DNA of 64,000 nt from Quercus robur (taxonomy: Eukaryota > Streptophyta > Magnoliopsida > Fagales > Fagaceae), in the NCBI RefSeq assembly GCF_932294415.1, contig NC_065535.1, positions 25,446,782 through 25,510,781 of the forward strand, read 5' to 3'. Shown here one piece after another: positions 47,241 through 61,100 of the stretch (the first letter of the stretch is position 1; every line of letters begins with the position of its first letter). Below the pieces are notes generated by a model. That model was not told where the DNA came from. It saw nothing but the letters and a program-made list of their open reading frames with translations, and made no database searches. A program made the translations under genes and the position numbers.

Positions 47241-49176
47241 GAAAATTGTGTTAAACTTTTCTAAAATAATTTATTAACAATTGTCTTAATAACACCTGTT
47301 AATTAGACCCTTAAAAAATTTTGTAATGTGTTATATAAACTAAATCAACCAAATACACGTATGATGTGAGGTATGGCATAGACATGATTAGTGTGTCCTC
47401 GAGTTCTAAAACAAAACGGTATTAATTCGAGCCAACTTGATAATTACATGTGAATCAAGATAACTACAGCATAATGCAAGTTCTAACACGTTAAGGAATT
47501 GAGTGTGAATAGATTATGGCATCCTGCCAAAGATTTAGAATGCCGAAATATTGTTTTTTTTTATAAATAATTACAACTATAATTATAACCAGTCTTTTTT
47601 ATGAAATTGAGTAAATATATATGACTAGTGCATTCATTCTTTAGACTTGAACAATCTTTAGGATAAAATAGATGTATTACAATGCTAATTAATACCATAT
47701 ATTATGTACCAAATTTTATATTTTTTAAGGGTTAGATTTAAATTACATTTGATTTAACTTTAAGTAATATCATACCATTCTATTTTTCCATTGAATATGA
47801 ATTTTGACAAATCCACTATTAAATTATATTTTAATATCATTTATACTTGCAAATTTCAAGCTGATCAAAAATCAATAATTATGTTATTATTCAAATATTA
47901 AATTTCAATTCTTTATATTTTTAAAATTATACATAAAAGATGAGTTTATAGATTAAACTGTGAATAACATCTGATTGATATGGAATTTCACATGTATGTA
48001 AAGAACAACATATAAAACATGTAAATCAATAGTAGAATTTTCAAAAAAAAAAAAATGAATTTAGAAAAAACCAATTTTAATTGGGTGATGGTACTAACAT
48101 GTAATACACCAAATACCATAAGAACTCTGCCATTAATCTTTACGAAATTCCATAAGTTCTTTGCTGGGTAGTTGAGCTATTTCAACTCAGGCAATGAAAT
48201 CAACGCACGAGAAATGGTCAGGCTCAGAGACAAGGCAAATGTCAAAAGGGTTGTTAATATTCGAAAGTGTGGATTTCATTGGGGGAAAATTCAATTAAGC
48301 TGCCGTCCAGTAGGTAAGATAGAGAGTCATGAATAGTCTCTTTCCAATATTGTTAGGAATATAGAACGCTCCATTCAAGTCAATACAATTCTAGGTATTA
48401 ACTAACAATACTGTTTGGTTGTCGGTAGATATAGAAAAGCGAACCATATATTTGCATTTTGCATGCTCTGATACGTTTGAAACTCTAGCATTTTGAGTAT
48501 TTTGGATGAAATAATCATTCTTAAATTTCAACATTTGGACCTGTAAAATGACTCCAAGTATTAATTTTTTTTTTTTTTTTAAACACTCTGGCCTAGACAT
48601 ATATTGCACCCAATTATGATATTTACCTTCATTACACATTCGTACAGAACTTGAGTCATCCATAATGTGCTTAGTTGACTACAAACTTGTGACCTAATGC
48701 ATAGCGGTTTTGATACGTAATCATGCATATAACTATTCTTTCTTTTTTTTTCCTTTTTTTTTAAGGTAGTTATCTTATTTCTTTTGAATATATAAATGTT
48801 TAGAAATTAATAAGCCAAAAATTCACCATGGAGTAATATACATAGTCATTTTAATGCTTTGATCACGAAAGCCTTATCATTGTTTTGATACTTTTCTTTA
48901 ATTACGAAAAAAAAATACATTCATTCGTCTATTTGAATATACTACTACAATATTATGCCCACCCAATTATGGATTTTATAAATCGTTTTAAGGAAAAGTG
49001 TTGAGTTATAAATGAAACTCAACTTTTACCAATAATTGCCAAATAATTTTAATGCATGTGCTTAATTTATAAACTACTTTAGCTTTCTTTCGTTGATGGT
49101 ACTATATCATTGAACTAATTCTATTTCAATTGTAGCCACTTTAAATTTTAGTAAAAAGGGATCAAACATACATGCA

Positions 49177-49227
<51 letters not shown>

Positions 49228-49499
49228 GTTGGGTTTAAGTTATACTTGATGTAACTTTAAATAATGTTACACCAACTAATAGTTTTTAATTGGATGAAAC
49301 TTTTGACAAATCCATTATTAGATTACATTATTTTCGTATATTCTCCATACTTGCAAAATTTCAAGGTGATCAAAGATTAATAGTCATGTCATCAATCAAT
49401 TGTTTAAATTCAAGTTTTTGTAATTTGAAATAATGCATAAAAGATTAATTTATGGATCGAAATGGTAAATTACATTTGATTGGCATGAAATTTGGCATG
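47241..49499. other. Intergenic, no gene seen
   Basis: AT-rich; short frames lack domains. Text near 47740-47960 recurs diverged at about 49235-49450 (for example GTTTAAGTTATACTTGATGTAACTTTAA versus TTTAAATTACATTTGATTTAACTTTAAG), so an older dispersed repeat underlies this region. An (AT)n tract lies at 49180-49225. Confidence 0.5.
49180..49225. repeat. (AT)n microsatellite
   Basis: About 23 AT units. Confidence 0.9.
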
Positions 49500-49507
49500 C
49501 ATGTTAA

Positions 49508-50180
49508 CAGGGACGGAGCTAAAACTTAGAAAAGTATAAACAAAATTTTTTTTGAAACTCCAAGTAAGCATTTATTTAAAAGAGAAATGTTATGTTCATA
49601 ATATTTTCACTATATTTTTACAACAAATCGTAAGTGGTAAGTTATTATTGGTTGTTATGAGTGAGAAAAAAAGTAATTTAAGTTGTGAATTCAAATTAGA
49701 ACCAATAACAACTTACCGCATGTGATTTGTTGTAAAAATGTTGTGGACGTAACACTTCTCAATTTATAAAGTTAAGCTTTTTTTTTTTTTTTTTTACTTT
49801 TTTTTTTTTGGGTGTCTTGTGTGTTGTCAAATGTGTGTGGGTGTTCACTTAGACTAGTTAGAATTGGCTTAGGAATTTTTTATTTTATTTTTTGTTTGTG
49901 TCTTGCGTGGGTTTGTTTTGGGGTGTTGTTTGGGCTTAAGTTTGTTATTGGTAAATTTTGTTGTTAAGCTTGTTAAATTTATTTCAAATTTTAGATTTTT
50001 TATAGCCTTTAAAAAGATCAATAATATTGTTGAGAGGGCAAAGTGCAAATTTATTGAAACAAATTGCTAAAATTAATACACAAACACACACACACACACA
50101 TATATATATATACACTAAAAAAAAATTGAAAAAATTTAGGGGGGGCCATTGCCCCCCGTAGTCAACTAGTACCATCACTG
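49508..50180. mobile_element. hAT-type element, copy 2
   Basis: 673 bp; left end CAGGGACGGAGCT, right-end complement CAGTGATGGTAC; flanks CATGTTAA and TATGTTAA match at seven of eight bases. Shares the central text 'attggtaaattttgttgttaagctt' and the GGGGGGGCCATTGCCCCCC block with copy 1, in the same orientation. (AC)n/(TA)n lies near 50083-50111. Confidence 0.8.
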
Positions 50181-50188
50181 TATGTTAA

Positions 50189-51494
50189 GAACATATAGAA
50201 TATATAATTCAACAATGGAATTTTCAAAATATGAATTCTATAACAAGTTAATGGGTGGTGTAACATTACTTAGAGTACTAGGTGTAACTTGACAATTTTA
50301 TGGATAAATAAAGTATGTTGGAGTATTTTTTGAGTTTGGCTTACCTCAGTACTTTTTAAAAATGAACTTCTTTTTATTTTAATGAGAAACTGCCACATCA
50401 TCCACTAACTAAATAAAATGTGGGGATTAAAACTCACTACCACTAATTATTGTATATTTAAAACAAAATGGCATGTCTAGTTAAAAAAGTACTAGAGATA
50501 AGTTAAACTCGTACTTTTTTAAGGGAGGCAGCATATAAAAATAAGGGTTTTTTTTACTATTACTAAATTGTTGAGGACTATAAAGAAAATTTTGGAGACA
50601 TTTTTTAAGGGGATCCCCTCGGTTTCCCGTGGTTCTTCCCATTGGTACCATTATTAACAATATTGTTTGTCTCAACGAAAAAATATTTTGAGGGAAAATA
50701 TTCTTGAAAAAATAACTTATTTTCTAGTGATATTGTTGTAACTACTAAAATTGAAAATTATCATGAACGCATTCTTTATCATTTGATGGTGGTGGTAGTG
50801 GTGTGGCAATGGGATCTTCGTGATGACAAAGGAGGTGGTGTAGTGGTAGTGTAGCGGCAATAGAGTTGGCGGTGGATAGTATTATGGTGTCAGTGTTGAT
50901 GTTGTTATTAGTGATGGCAACATCAATATTGGTAATTCTGGTAGCGGTGATGATGTTGATAGCATAAATAATTGGAAAGATTGAGGGCATAAGAAATGAT
51001 GAAAAATGTTTTCTACGCCTTTTGGGTTGTTTTTGGTTGACTTTGAAGCACATTTCTTATTAATTAATATATTTTTTTGTCAAAACAAATACAGTAAAAA
51101 GTAGAAATACCAATCAATTAGTACTAAAACAAAATGGTACTTCTTTCGCTCTCACAATTATTAGTCAAGTCCAAAACTCAAGGTGATCCCAATTCCTAAC
51201 TCCCTCTAGCTTATCCAATGGGGCATATGGCCAGTGGCAGCCAGCCTTTTTTTTTTTTTTTTTTTTAAAGTTTAAATCCCAGACAAATTTTCTTATTTTC
51301 TTATTATATTAAAGTGAAAACTGAAAGAAAGTTCAATCAAAAATCCAAATTTGATTTTAATTGCATTCTATTTTTATGCCAAGTGTCCTAATTGTCCTCT
51401 AATTTGATGTCAAGTGTCTTTATTTTTTAAATTGGCTTTAATTTTTTTCTAAGTGACATTTATGTCTAATTTTGTGTCAAATATTTTTAATGTA

Positions 51495-51532
<38 letters not shown>

Positions 51533-52030
51533 ATAATTATTATACTTAACACTTTGAATTTGTAATACTAATAACATATTTAAAACTATTTTAAGTAACT
51601 TATAACCCATTTTGTTTAAGTCCTATTTGAAACCACTTTCAATCCATTTAAAACTAATCCAAATTTTCTTAACAAAACTTATTATTACTTCAAAAATAAA
51701 ATTTCAGTGAAAATTTTACCACATCCTAAATATCGATTGTTCATATCTTATTTGAAAATATAAACATGAAATAATTTGATTACATCACAATAAAAAAATA
51801 AAGTTAAGAAATAAAAAAATATAAATTTTCTCCAAAAATAAAACAACATAGAATGAACAATTAGCATACTCCACCAAAAATATTCTTACAAGGTTTTTTT
51901 AAGAGTTGACAAAAATATGAAAATGATCATCAATAATATTCAAATTAGGTAGATATATTAAAATGTATCTAATTAGGTTTATTATTAAATGTCTCCATGT
52001 GTCTACATCGAACTACAAGCTAGGTTACAT
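50189..52030. other. Intergenic, no gene seen
   Basis: A GGTGGTAGTGGTGTGG-type GT/GAT-rich stretch (about 50785-50970) gives spurious Thr/Ile/Asn-rich frames on the minus strand. (AT)n at about 51501-51525. No RNA gene seen. Confidence 0.5.
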
Positions 52031-52033
52031 TTA

Positions 52034-52674
52034 GGGTCCGTTTGGTTAGGAGGATGGAAAAATGAGAGGATAGAAAATAGAAGGAGGATAGAAAAGTTTT
52101 TAGTTTCCCTCATTTGTGTTTGGTTGAGAGGGTGGAAAAGTGGAGAGATGGAAAATTTTTTGATTTGGTTGAAAATAAGGTTTGTATAAATTTACCATCA
52201 TGTCCCTCTTAAATAAAACAAAAAGTAATACATTATACTTTTTTTAAAAATTTGTGTATAGATGAAAGTAGACATTTCAAAAAATAGCATAAGAAATCAT
52301 CTAAAAGTGTATTCTTATTAAAATTAAAATTAAGAAAAAAAAAAAAAAAAAAAGGAAAAGAAGAAGAACCCACCACCTACAAAACCAAAGAAAGAAAAAA
52401 GAAACAAAAACAAAAACAAAATGCCAACGTTACAAAGAAAAAGTCAAAAAATATTTTTTGTCCAAATATTTTTTTCACATTTCATTCCAATTTTCTCTCC
52501 AATTTGGAGAGATTGTATTTTGAAGGGGGAGAAGAGAAAACTTGTGGGCTCCACCACTTTTCTCTCCCCCTCCCCCTCCCCCTCTTAACCAAATAGTAAA
52601 AAATGCCATTTTTCATCCTATTTTCTTCTTCCTATTTTTCATCCTCTCTGTTTTCACCCCAACTAAACATACCC
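52034..52674. mobile_element. PIF/Harbinger-like MITE, TTA TSD (copy B)
   Basis: 641 bp; left GGGTCCGTTTGGTTAGGAGG, right end CCCCAACTAAACATACCC; TTA on each side (52031-52033, 52675-52677). Same family as 28475-29211: purine-rich left (GGATGGAAAA, GAGAGGATAG), pyrimidine-rich right (CTCTCCCCCTCCCCC). Confidence 0.78.
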
Positions 52675-52677
52675 TTA

Positions 52678-54652
52678 AGGGGGAAAATTTTCCTATTAAC
52701 AAGAAAAGGTTGGATATAAATTATATTGACCACGACCAAAGGAAAGGAAACAAAGGTGACATCGCGTTGCTAAAAGGCACACAAACAAAGAAATACAAAT
52801 AGCCCAAACACCTACCTACCAACAAAACTTGCTACACGAATATTATACTATACCCCACTCCTCCTAAAATTTCTTCAGAGTTGCTGAATTGAAGAGCCAA
52901 GTTTATACCAAGTCAATTTCAGCCTGTATAAGAGTAAGTATTTCGAAATGTCGAATCCTATGATCAATAATAATCTAACACACCCGTTTTATGCAGCAGA
53001 GCCAAAGGGTGCACATGATACCACCTACTGTTAGATCAGTAATTAGCTTCTATGACCATTCTATGAAACAGGCACACAAGATACTGTCTCCTATCAAATA
53101 TCAATAAGAAAGTTCAATGACATAACTTTTGAGTCACAACTCTAATATGGTTGAATGTGAAAAAATGGTGATGTGTCATGGGTCCACTTGAAAGTGATAA
53201 ATAATCATTACAATATACCATTTTAGAATTGTGACAAAAGTTGTGATCATAAAATAAATAGTAAATATCAATTATTCATTCAAGAAGACTAATTTTTGTC
53301 CATCTACAAATTGTAACATAGAAGATTACCCTCTTAAAAGTAGCCAAAGTGTTACCTCTTAAAGCTTGCAGCAACTATTTACGTTACTCAGAATTGAGAT
53401 TGACATATTCACGTTATATTCTGATTAGACTATATTTGAAGTTCTGTTATGTACACCTATGGTAAAAAAAAAGCAAAGGAAAGAATAGTGATCCCTATTC
53501 CCTATTTGAAGCAAGAATTCAAAACCGAAATTGGCTAATTGGCCTATACAGTTACCATCCAATATAATATCAACTACAACATCCTCTTGCTTACCAGCAA
53601 TTTTTTTTTCCCCAAAGGGAAGCATATTTTCATCTTGAATAAATTACAAGACATTCCTATGACGCAATTTAATGCCAAGATTAGCAAATGCTATGTAATA
53701 TCTAATTATGTTTAGGATATCATTGATCCATTCGCATGATGTCATGAGTCATGTCACATTCTAGTGAAATATAAAAAATAAAAATAAAATAGATGAGTGG
53801 TTGGATTATTTTATCAATAATTATGGGATGAGGTAGGAGAAAGTATCTTCGTACATGAGTTCACACCTATGCAACTCACCAACATAGAGCAAGCACATAA
53901 GATAATTTTCAACGAAATAGGGGCTCAACAAACAAGTTTGAGTGCTGCTTGCGGCAAATTCCATATTTCCTAATTTTATTTTGTTTTTTCTTATTTTTAC
54001 CTGCATTATATTGTGTAAATTTAAGAAAATTCTTAAAATCATCCAAATATATTATTTAATCAAATTACATAACTCATTAAATAGGTTAGTAAATAGGTTA
54101 TGTGACTAAAAATTACGTGTGAATAGTTTTATCAGTGAGTTGAAAGAAAAAACCATTTTTATCTTGATTAACCGACATTCACCTACACAAGGCTAGATTG
54201 TTTTTAGCATGCACTTCTACTATTTCAAAACTCGCCTTTCATTCGATAAGCCCCATCATTTGCTGGTGGAAAAAGTATATTATATTTCTGATATATGTAA
54301 TTTCTGATCCCACATTGTGTTTGACAGGGCACTAATATATTCAATTGGTATCCATCATTCACCATTTTAATATTTTCAGTATTTCCTCAACTTATGCTTA
54401 AATGCATTTGAAAAGTTTATATTGCCTTTTTAATCCAAATGACATGACACTGAATAATATTCCATTCATGAGAGAGAGAGAGAGAGAACACAAAATAAGG
54501 GTCCACAAAAGGGTTTTTTTTTTTCGTATTTGCATAATAAAAATTATTAAATTATCTATAGGAAACCCCAAAAGCCTTATGTATTGGGTATATCCCTTTT
54601 AAAGAGATATCAAATGCAGGAACCTGTATCAAAAAAAAATGCAGGAACCGAC
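52678..54652. other. Intergenic downstream of PRAF
   Basis: No gene recognised. A (GA)n stretch lies near 54471-54487. The right part could contain the far 3' UTR of the PRAF gene, but no polyadenylation site can be fixed. Confidence 0.5.
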
Positions 54653-54727
54653 ATGCACAATGATATAATTAGCATTAGCACACCTGTCTGAGCCTGGTGT
54701 GCTAATGCTAATTATATCATTGTGCAT
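54653..54727. repeat. Perfect hairpin: 32-bp arms, 11-nt loop
   Basis: 54653-54684 pairs without a mismatch with 54696-54727 (arm starts ATGCACAATGATATAATTAG); loop TGTCTGAGCCT. It lies about 390 bp past the PRAF stop codon. Absence of bulges argues against an old miRNA; a recent inverted duplication or tiny foldback element is more likely. Confidence 0.9.
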
Positions 54728-55119
54728 AACCATCACCTCTGTCAATTTCAAGAATAGCGCACAAAAGGGCTCCACCAAAACCGAACAGCTGAGGCGAGAA
54801 GATATGAGGTAAAAAAAAAAGTGGGTGGGGGAAACAAAGCATAGAACAAAAACTTTCTTTTGCCAAGATTATCTGACAATTGATGATTCTATATACACTA
54901 CAATACAAGAGATATGTAAAGGCAGATACCCAGAAATTAATTGGACGGAACAAAATGATTCTAAAAAAGAAAAAATAATTTAAAAAAAAATATAGAGGAA
55001 GGGCCGAGAAGGAAGGAAAGAAGTACCAAAAAGAAAATGTGTTCACTTCAAAATCATCATAATTACCGATGCAAAATGTGTGAATGGCATTCCCTCCCTC
55101 CATCCCTCCCTCCCATTTG

Positions 55120-58100
55120 CTAAGTTTGGGAAGATGGTGACAGAGCTCCCTCTGATCTGCGTCCAGCATAGCCAGAAACTGATGACTTGTCTGACCCACG
55201 AACATTGTACTTCTCATACACCTTTTCACGGTTCTCCGACCACCAAGTCTCAGCTTGGTGCTCTCCAAATCTTCTTCGGCTGCAGATGCATTTACTTTAT
55301 CAGATTGCAATGATAAAATTACCAAAATGGAAAATTTTACTCGACATCTCAAACGAAAGGAAATGGTAGATCTCATAACCATTATATGCACCATATTTGG
55401 GGTTGGGAGATATTAATGCAGAAGAGTCGCCAAAATAAACTCATTCTCAACCACCTAAGGGGAATAATATCGAGACTTTTTGCTAGTGACACTAAGTCTG
55501 ATATTAACTTATTCTTCTAATACTTGACCACATTAATCCTAATAATAAAGCCCAAATACCTGAAGCGAACTCGTTTGAGATCTCTAGTTCCATCTCGCAG
55601 GGCCACAAGAGTTATATATACACCAGGCTCATACTGTTCTATCCGTTCTGCCTCAACTTGATTGCTGTTAACAGGCAGCGCAGAATTTTTAGATCTCATA
55701 CCATTCTCGCCATCTTGGAAAGACCCAGAATCCTTGCCATCAACTGCCTCTAACACACTGCTGACACTTTGCTGAACCCCTCCACCATTTGGCAGCCTCA
55801 CATCGGGATTTTCATCAGTCCCATTGGCGGTCATAAGCACCTGGTTTTGGTGGTATATGTTAGTTTCATCAGTTCCAGGCAGATCTCTAGGTGAAGGAGT
55901 TGGTCCCTGAGTTCCGTTTATTAAATCAGAGTCAATTCCTGTGGAAGTCAACAAAGAACTGCTGCTTGAATCAGATCTCAAATGGCGCTCTCCATGTGTT
56001 TCAGGATAGTGCATTCCATTTGGCTCTAGACCATTTGGTAAGTAAGCAGGCCTCATGCTCTCAGGGTCATAAACACCAGGAGGTAACCTCTCAGCCAGAT
56101 CTTTAATCTGGAACACAGTGGAAGGATGGTCAATAGAAATAAGTAGTAGTTTTTCCATTTACTTAATAAATAAAAAACCCACTGAAAGGGCTTGGAGATG
56201 GGGAAGAAAAGCAGAGATGATCAGGAACATATACTCAGAAATGTTTAGGCTTGCAAAGAAACCTTGTTAACTCATTTTAAAATCCATAGCAGAAGAACAA
56301 AATGCTGTTTTAAACCATTTCATCCAAATTCCTTTTCAATTTCATGAAGAGTAATTCAAACTAAACTGAAGGGTTGGTCATGCAAGAACTGCTTTTTCTG
56401 ATGGGGCGTTTGGATGGCAAGATTTTGGCACGTGGATTTGGATTTGGATTTGGGTGATTAAAATCCAACTACTTTGTTTTGATAGTTTAAAAAGGTCAAG
56501 GATTTGGATTTGGATTTGGCCAAATCTACCAAGGATTTTGGAACCTTGAAATCCTTGGATTTGAAATAACATCTAACCCCATGGAATTCTAAATCAAATC
56601 CATTGATTTAAAATCCAAATCCAAATCCAAATCCAAATCCAAATTCAAGTATCCAAACACAACCAGAAAATTCAGTTCAATATTACTATGTTACAGGAAA
56701 ATTCTCTAAGAGTGCATAACGCTCTACCAAAAATACAGCTTATATTGAAGATAAACAAACAAGTATATAAACCAGAAAATAACCTGTGAAGCAAGTGCCT
56801 TTATAACTTCTTTTGCAGCCTTGGATTTAGCAGATTCCTCTGCAGCTAGTGCCATAGTTTCTTGAACCTTTTTTGCTGACTTCTGAAGCTCTAGTTCTTG
56901 AAGTTCACATCTCTGCCTTAGGCTCTCCACCTAACCAGATTCATAGTCATCAACATAGGCTATTCAAATTAATATTATACAGCTTCAACAACAGAACCCC
57001 CACACCCTGTACTCAAAAGATATATAAAATGACAGAGAAACCTGTGGAACTTAACATTACCTGCGCACGTAACTTTAGCACTTCTTGATTCAATAGTTCA
57101 TTTGTTTTCTTCAAACTATCAGTGATACTTTTGGAGAAGGAAAGTCCCGATGTTGTAGGAATAGGCGTAGCAGAACGAGGGGGGCTAGGTCTCCTTGAGA
57201 AAGGAGACACAGACCTAGAACTCACTCCAGATGGCGTGAGAGCTGGTCTGGGAGCTGCTCGTCGCAGGTCAACAGCACTAGACAAAACAACATCTCTCAG
57301 CTGCAGCAAAGAAGGTGCTTGAGAGGAGCGAACTAGGGAGAATGTATCAGCCTTCTTTCCTTGCTTGGCTGCTTTGCTATCTAACTGCTTTATTAAATCC
57401 ATATTAGAAGGCACCGACTTGGACAATCTTATATCAGCTTTATCTAACCTATCCCTGTTTTCACCTGACAGGCGAGGTACAGCATTCTTCCGGTTATTAT
57501 CTCTAGCTTCTGACACCTTGTTCAACTTTGCATAACAAGCATCACAAACACGATATGGCTTGTTGGGATTAGGAGACAGTGCTGCTCTTAATGCTTTTCT
57601 AGAACTGCAAGAATGGCAGTGCACAAGGCCACAATTATAGCAGTTGTGCCTCTTTCTAGTAAACCCAAAAGCCTGTCTACAAGAAGAGCACTGTGACTGC
57701 TCAGCACCAGAAACCCATTTATGAAGACATATAGCTGCTGTGTAGTTTGAACCACAAGCAATATATTTTACATGTCTGTCCTTCAAAGCCTCAACCAGAG
57801 TCGGTGTTTTTTTATCTTCAACATCTCCATGGCCCAACCTCCCATTAGCACCCTTCCCCCACGTATAAACTTCATTCTTAGAAGTTAATACTGCCACATG
57901 ATATGCACCACAGGCAATTTCTTCAACAGATTCACCAACAAGCTTGTCCTCCACCGAGCAAGGTAGCTTTCCATCAGAATGGGGATTCCCAAGCTGACCA
58001 TAAACAGTACTGCCCATTGTAAAAACATGTCCTGATGTGGTCAAGCCAATGGTTAAACTGTGCCCACAAGCAATTTTATGAAAATTGTAATCAATGAGTG

Positions 58101-61100
58101 CTGGCACACATGTAGGTTTTAGCCGAGCCTCCTTGTCCCCATGACCAAGACGATTTTTATCTCCATCACCCCAAGTAAACAATTTACCAGATGAAAAACT
58201 TGCGCTAGACTGTGTCACAATAACCTCCACCACTGCAGCAGTATGCCACACCCCACATGCAACAGCAATTGTCTTCAAACCTGAGAGAGATTCTACTTCT
58301 CTTGGGTAAGAAATGCTTTCCCTATCTCCATGGCCCAAGACACCAAATGTTCCATCACCAAATGTAAAGAGCTGTCCTGTTGATGTTACCAAGGCAGTAT
58401 GCCATGGACCACAAGTAACTGAAGCAACTTGAAGTCCCTCAAGAGGACCAGAGATTCTCTTGGGTATCCAATGACTGACATCAGTGCCATGTCCAAGAAG
58501 CCCAGCATTATGCGTACCATCTCCCCATGTATAAAGTTCCCCATTCATTGTAACTGCACAAGTATGGAACTCCCCACAGGCCACAAAATCAACAGTGGTA
58601 GCTGTCAAAGATTCAACTAGACGAGGTTGACTAACATCATTTCCAACACCATGGCCAAGCCGTCCTCCAGACTCTTCACCCCATGTAAAAAGTTCACCTT
58701 GCCTTGTGACCAGGGCCACATGCCTGACCCCACAGGCTATATAATGTACATCCAAAACTACATTGGACTCTAGTGGCCTGGGGAGAAGCACATCTGCCCT
58801 TGGAGTCAAATAACTAGCATTTCTGTCAGCCCCAACCTTGACAACATTATCACAAATAACTTCACCCCATATATACACGTCGCCTAAAGCATCACAATCA
58901 TCCGGTGCAGAGCCATGACTAGAAGTGCTGGGGGCACTAGAAACACTAACTCGAAAAGCATCCGAACCAGACCCTTTTACTTGCATATTTGTCTCGTCTG
59001 ATGCATGTGATCTTTCAGAACGCACAGAATTGTCAGGCAGAAAGCTCTTAGGAGAAGTGTTAGTGTTCAAAGTGGCAGAAATCTCAGGTGAGCTAATATC
59101 TCGAGAAGCACTAAGTGAACTGTCGCTTGCACTATTTGATGTCAAGTCTCCACTGTCCTGAAAACAATTCAGCAAAAGACATGATATGTAGCTGACCATA
59201 TAACAGAAAAATTCATATATTATGTTAAGCAACTTAATCGTATCAATAATCATTTGTGTTTGTGATATGAGAAAACACACTACCTAAGCCTTTTAAAAGT
59301 TAAGAACCAAGGCAAATCAATCAATATCAATATATATATATATATATATATATATAAGCGGAGACCTCGTGTGGGAGAGTATTAAGTTCTATAAATAAAA
59401 AAATAAAAATAAAAAGAATAATTAGGTTTTTAAATTAGAAAATTAATTAAATATTTTCCAATTTACACAAATACTATTACAATATGTTCATATTCTAAAT
59501 TATATTAATCTTAGAAATTTATATTTTCCCATTTTCTAATGACATGTAAATAAATAAAAGCTTATTCCTCAAATATTATAATACTTAGTGTCCGTTTGGG
59601 AACAGCTTATTTAACTGAAACTGAAAACTTTTTGCTTAAAGTACAGTAGATAAAGCTAAAAGATAGCTCAAATAGTACAGTGGGACCCATGAATAGTACC
59701 AAAAAATGCAATGAGACTCATGAATAGTACCAAAAATAAGCTAAATGGTAAAAAAAGCTAGTTTTTTAAGTCAATGCCAAACGCACACTTAATAAGTATT
59801 ATAAATTGGTTGTATAAATAATTACTTAAGCCAAGTGGTAGTTTATCATGGTATTAGAGCGGCTGATCTTGAGTTCAAACCATGTCTCCACTCTACCTTC
59901 CATTAACAAGTTAATAATCTCACATGTTTGGCCCCACTTATTAAGGGGGGTCTAGACCAACATATGAGGAGGAGTATTAGAATAATGGTTGAATAATTAA
60001 AATCATTCTTTCCTAATAGCTTAAACTTTTGGGATAAGTAAAAGTTTATCATGAAAAACAAAAGCTTGAAATATGTTTTATAGGTCCCAAGACAAAAACT
60101 CCCAGATTATTATCCTTCGAAACTACATACCACTAACTATAAAAACAACAGTCTTTGCCCTTACAGAGAAAGAGGGGAAACTCTTAATTAAAAAGGGCTG
60201 AGCAAGAAGTTGTTTAATCTAAAGATTAATTCACAGGAATAATGCTCTCACATTTTAACATTGCCCCAATGCAATGGCATACTCTTTATGTTTATGGGAT
60301 CATACTGCAAAAGGATGGACAAAGTAAATGAAAAACTTAAACATAAGGAGTTCCCAACTAGAAAGACTTACATCAAGGTAGAGGCCTCCATCAGTCCGTC
60401 CATCAATTTTGGAGCGCCCACCTTGACCAGAGGATATTAATGTTTTGAGGCCAGCAATCCACACGTCTGCCTCAACTTTATCTTTGCAAATCTGGAAAAT
60501 GCAACGTATAATAATCGAACTTAAAGTAAAATAGAAGATTTACAGAATTACAATGTAATTTTTGAGTGAACTTCGAAATTTCATCACTGACCAGATCAAG
60601 GGACCGCTTTCCGTTGTTATATATAAGAGAAAAGGATAAATAGTCCTTTTCAGGACGCAGATACCGTTGAAAAACAGCCTGGAAGTGAATTAGGAAAACA
60701 AATTAGAAGATTTTTATTTAGAAGATTTAAATACTAAAAACTTAGAAGTTTTTTTTTTCTAAGCAAACTTAGAAGTTAATCATGTAGCATATGGTAGATA
60801 GCATAATTAAGCATAAGAGTAATATGAAATGGAAACACAGATATCTCACTGTTCTTTGTCCAGGAATAATTCTTGAGACACAAGCTAACTTCAAACTTCT
60901 TTCTCCACTACTTGAAATCCAAATTAAAGATGATTCATCCTGACATTTTTAGATGTAACAGTAAGTAGAAAATAAAAGGAATTTAAACAAGCGGAAAAGC
61001 TGTGTGTTTCACATGAGCACAATAAGATCACAGATCATGAGATTTGAAAAGCCAACAAAGAAGCAATTAATTCAAATACATACGCTACATGATGAGATTT

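Larger units (their letters stand above)
59158..60371 (-). other. PRAF intron carrying two small elements
   Basis: 1.2-kb intron between the PH end (GGLYLD) and the Ser-rich linker. (TA)n at about 59328-59356, a MITE at 59588-59788 and a TRIM-like remnant at 59797-60051. Splice sites are intact. Confidence 0.8.

Noticed and set aside
50745..51053. 102-residue minus-strand frame rich in Thr/Ile/Asn
   Set aside because: Arises from GTGATGGTG-type simple sequence; no homologous pattern.
54653..54727. Call as a miRNA gene
   Set aside because: Stem is perfect, short, and without evidence of a mature product; left as a hairpin repeat.
54717..55394. 225-residue minus-strand frame at the PRAF 3' end
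   Set aside because: Different frame from the spliced BRX exon; the correct exon is 55120-55279, shown by the WW...[12 protein letters not shown] text and phase.
56600..56645. (AAATCC)n array, considered as telomere-like
   Set aside because: The plant telomere unit is TTTAGGG; this hexamer is the arm of a MITE-like foldback.
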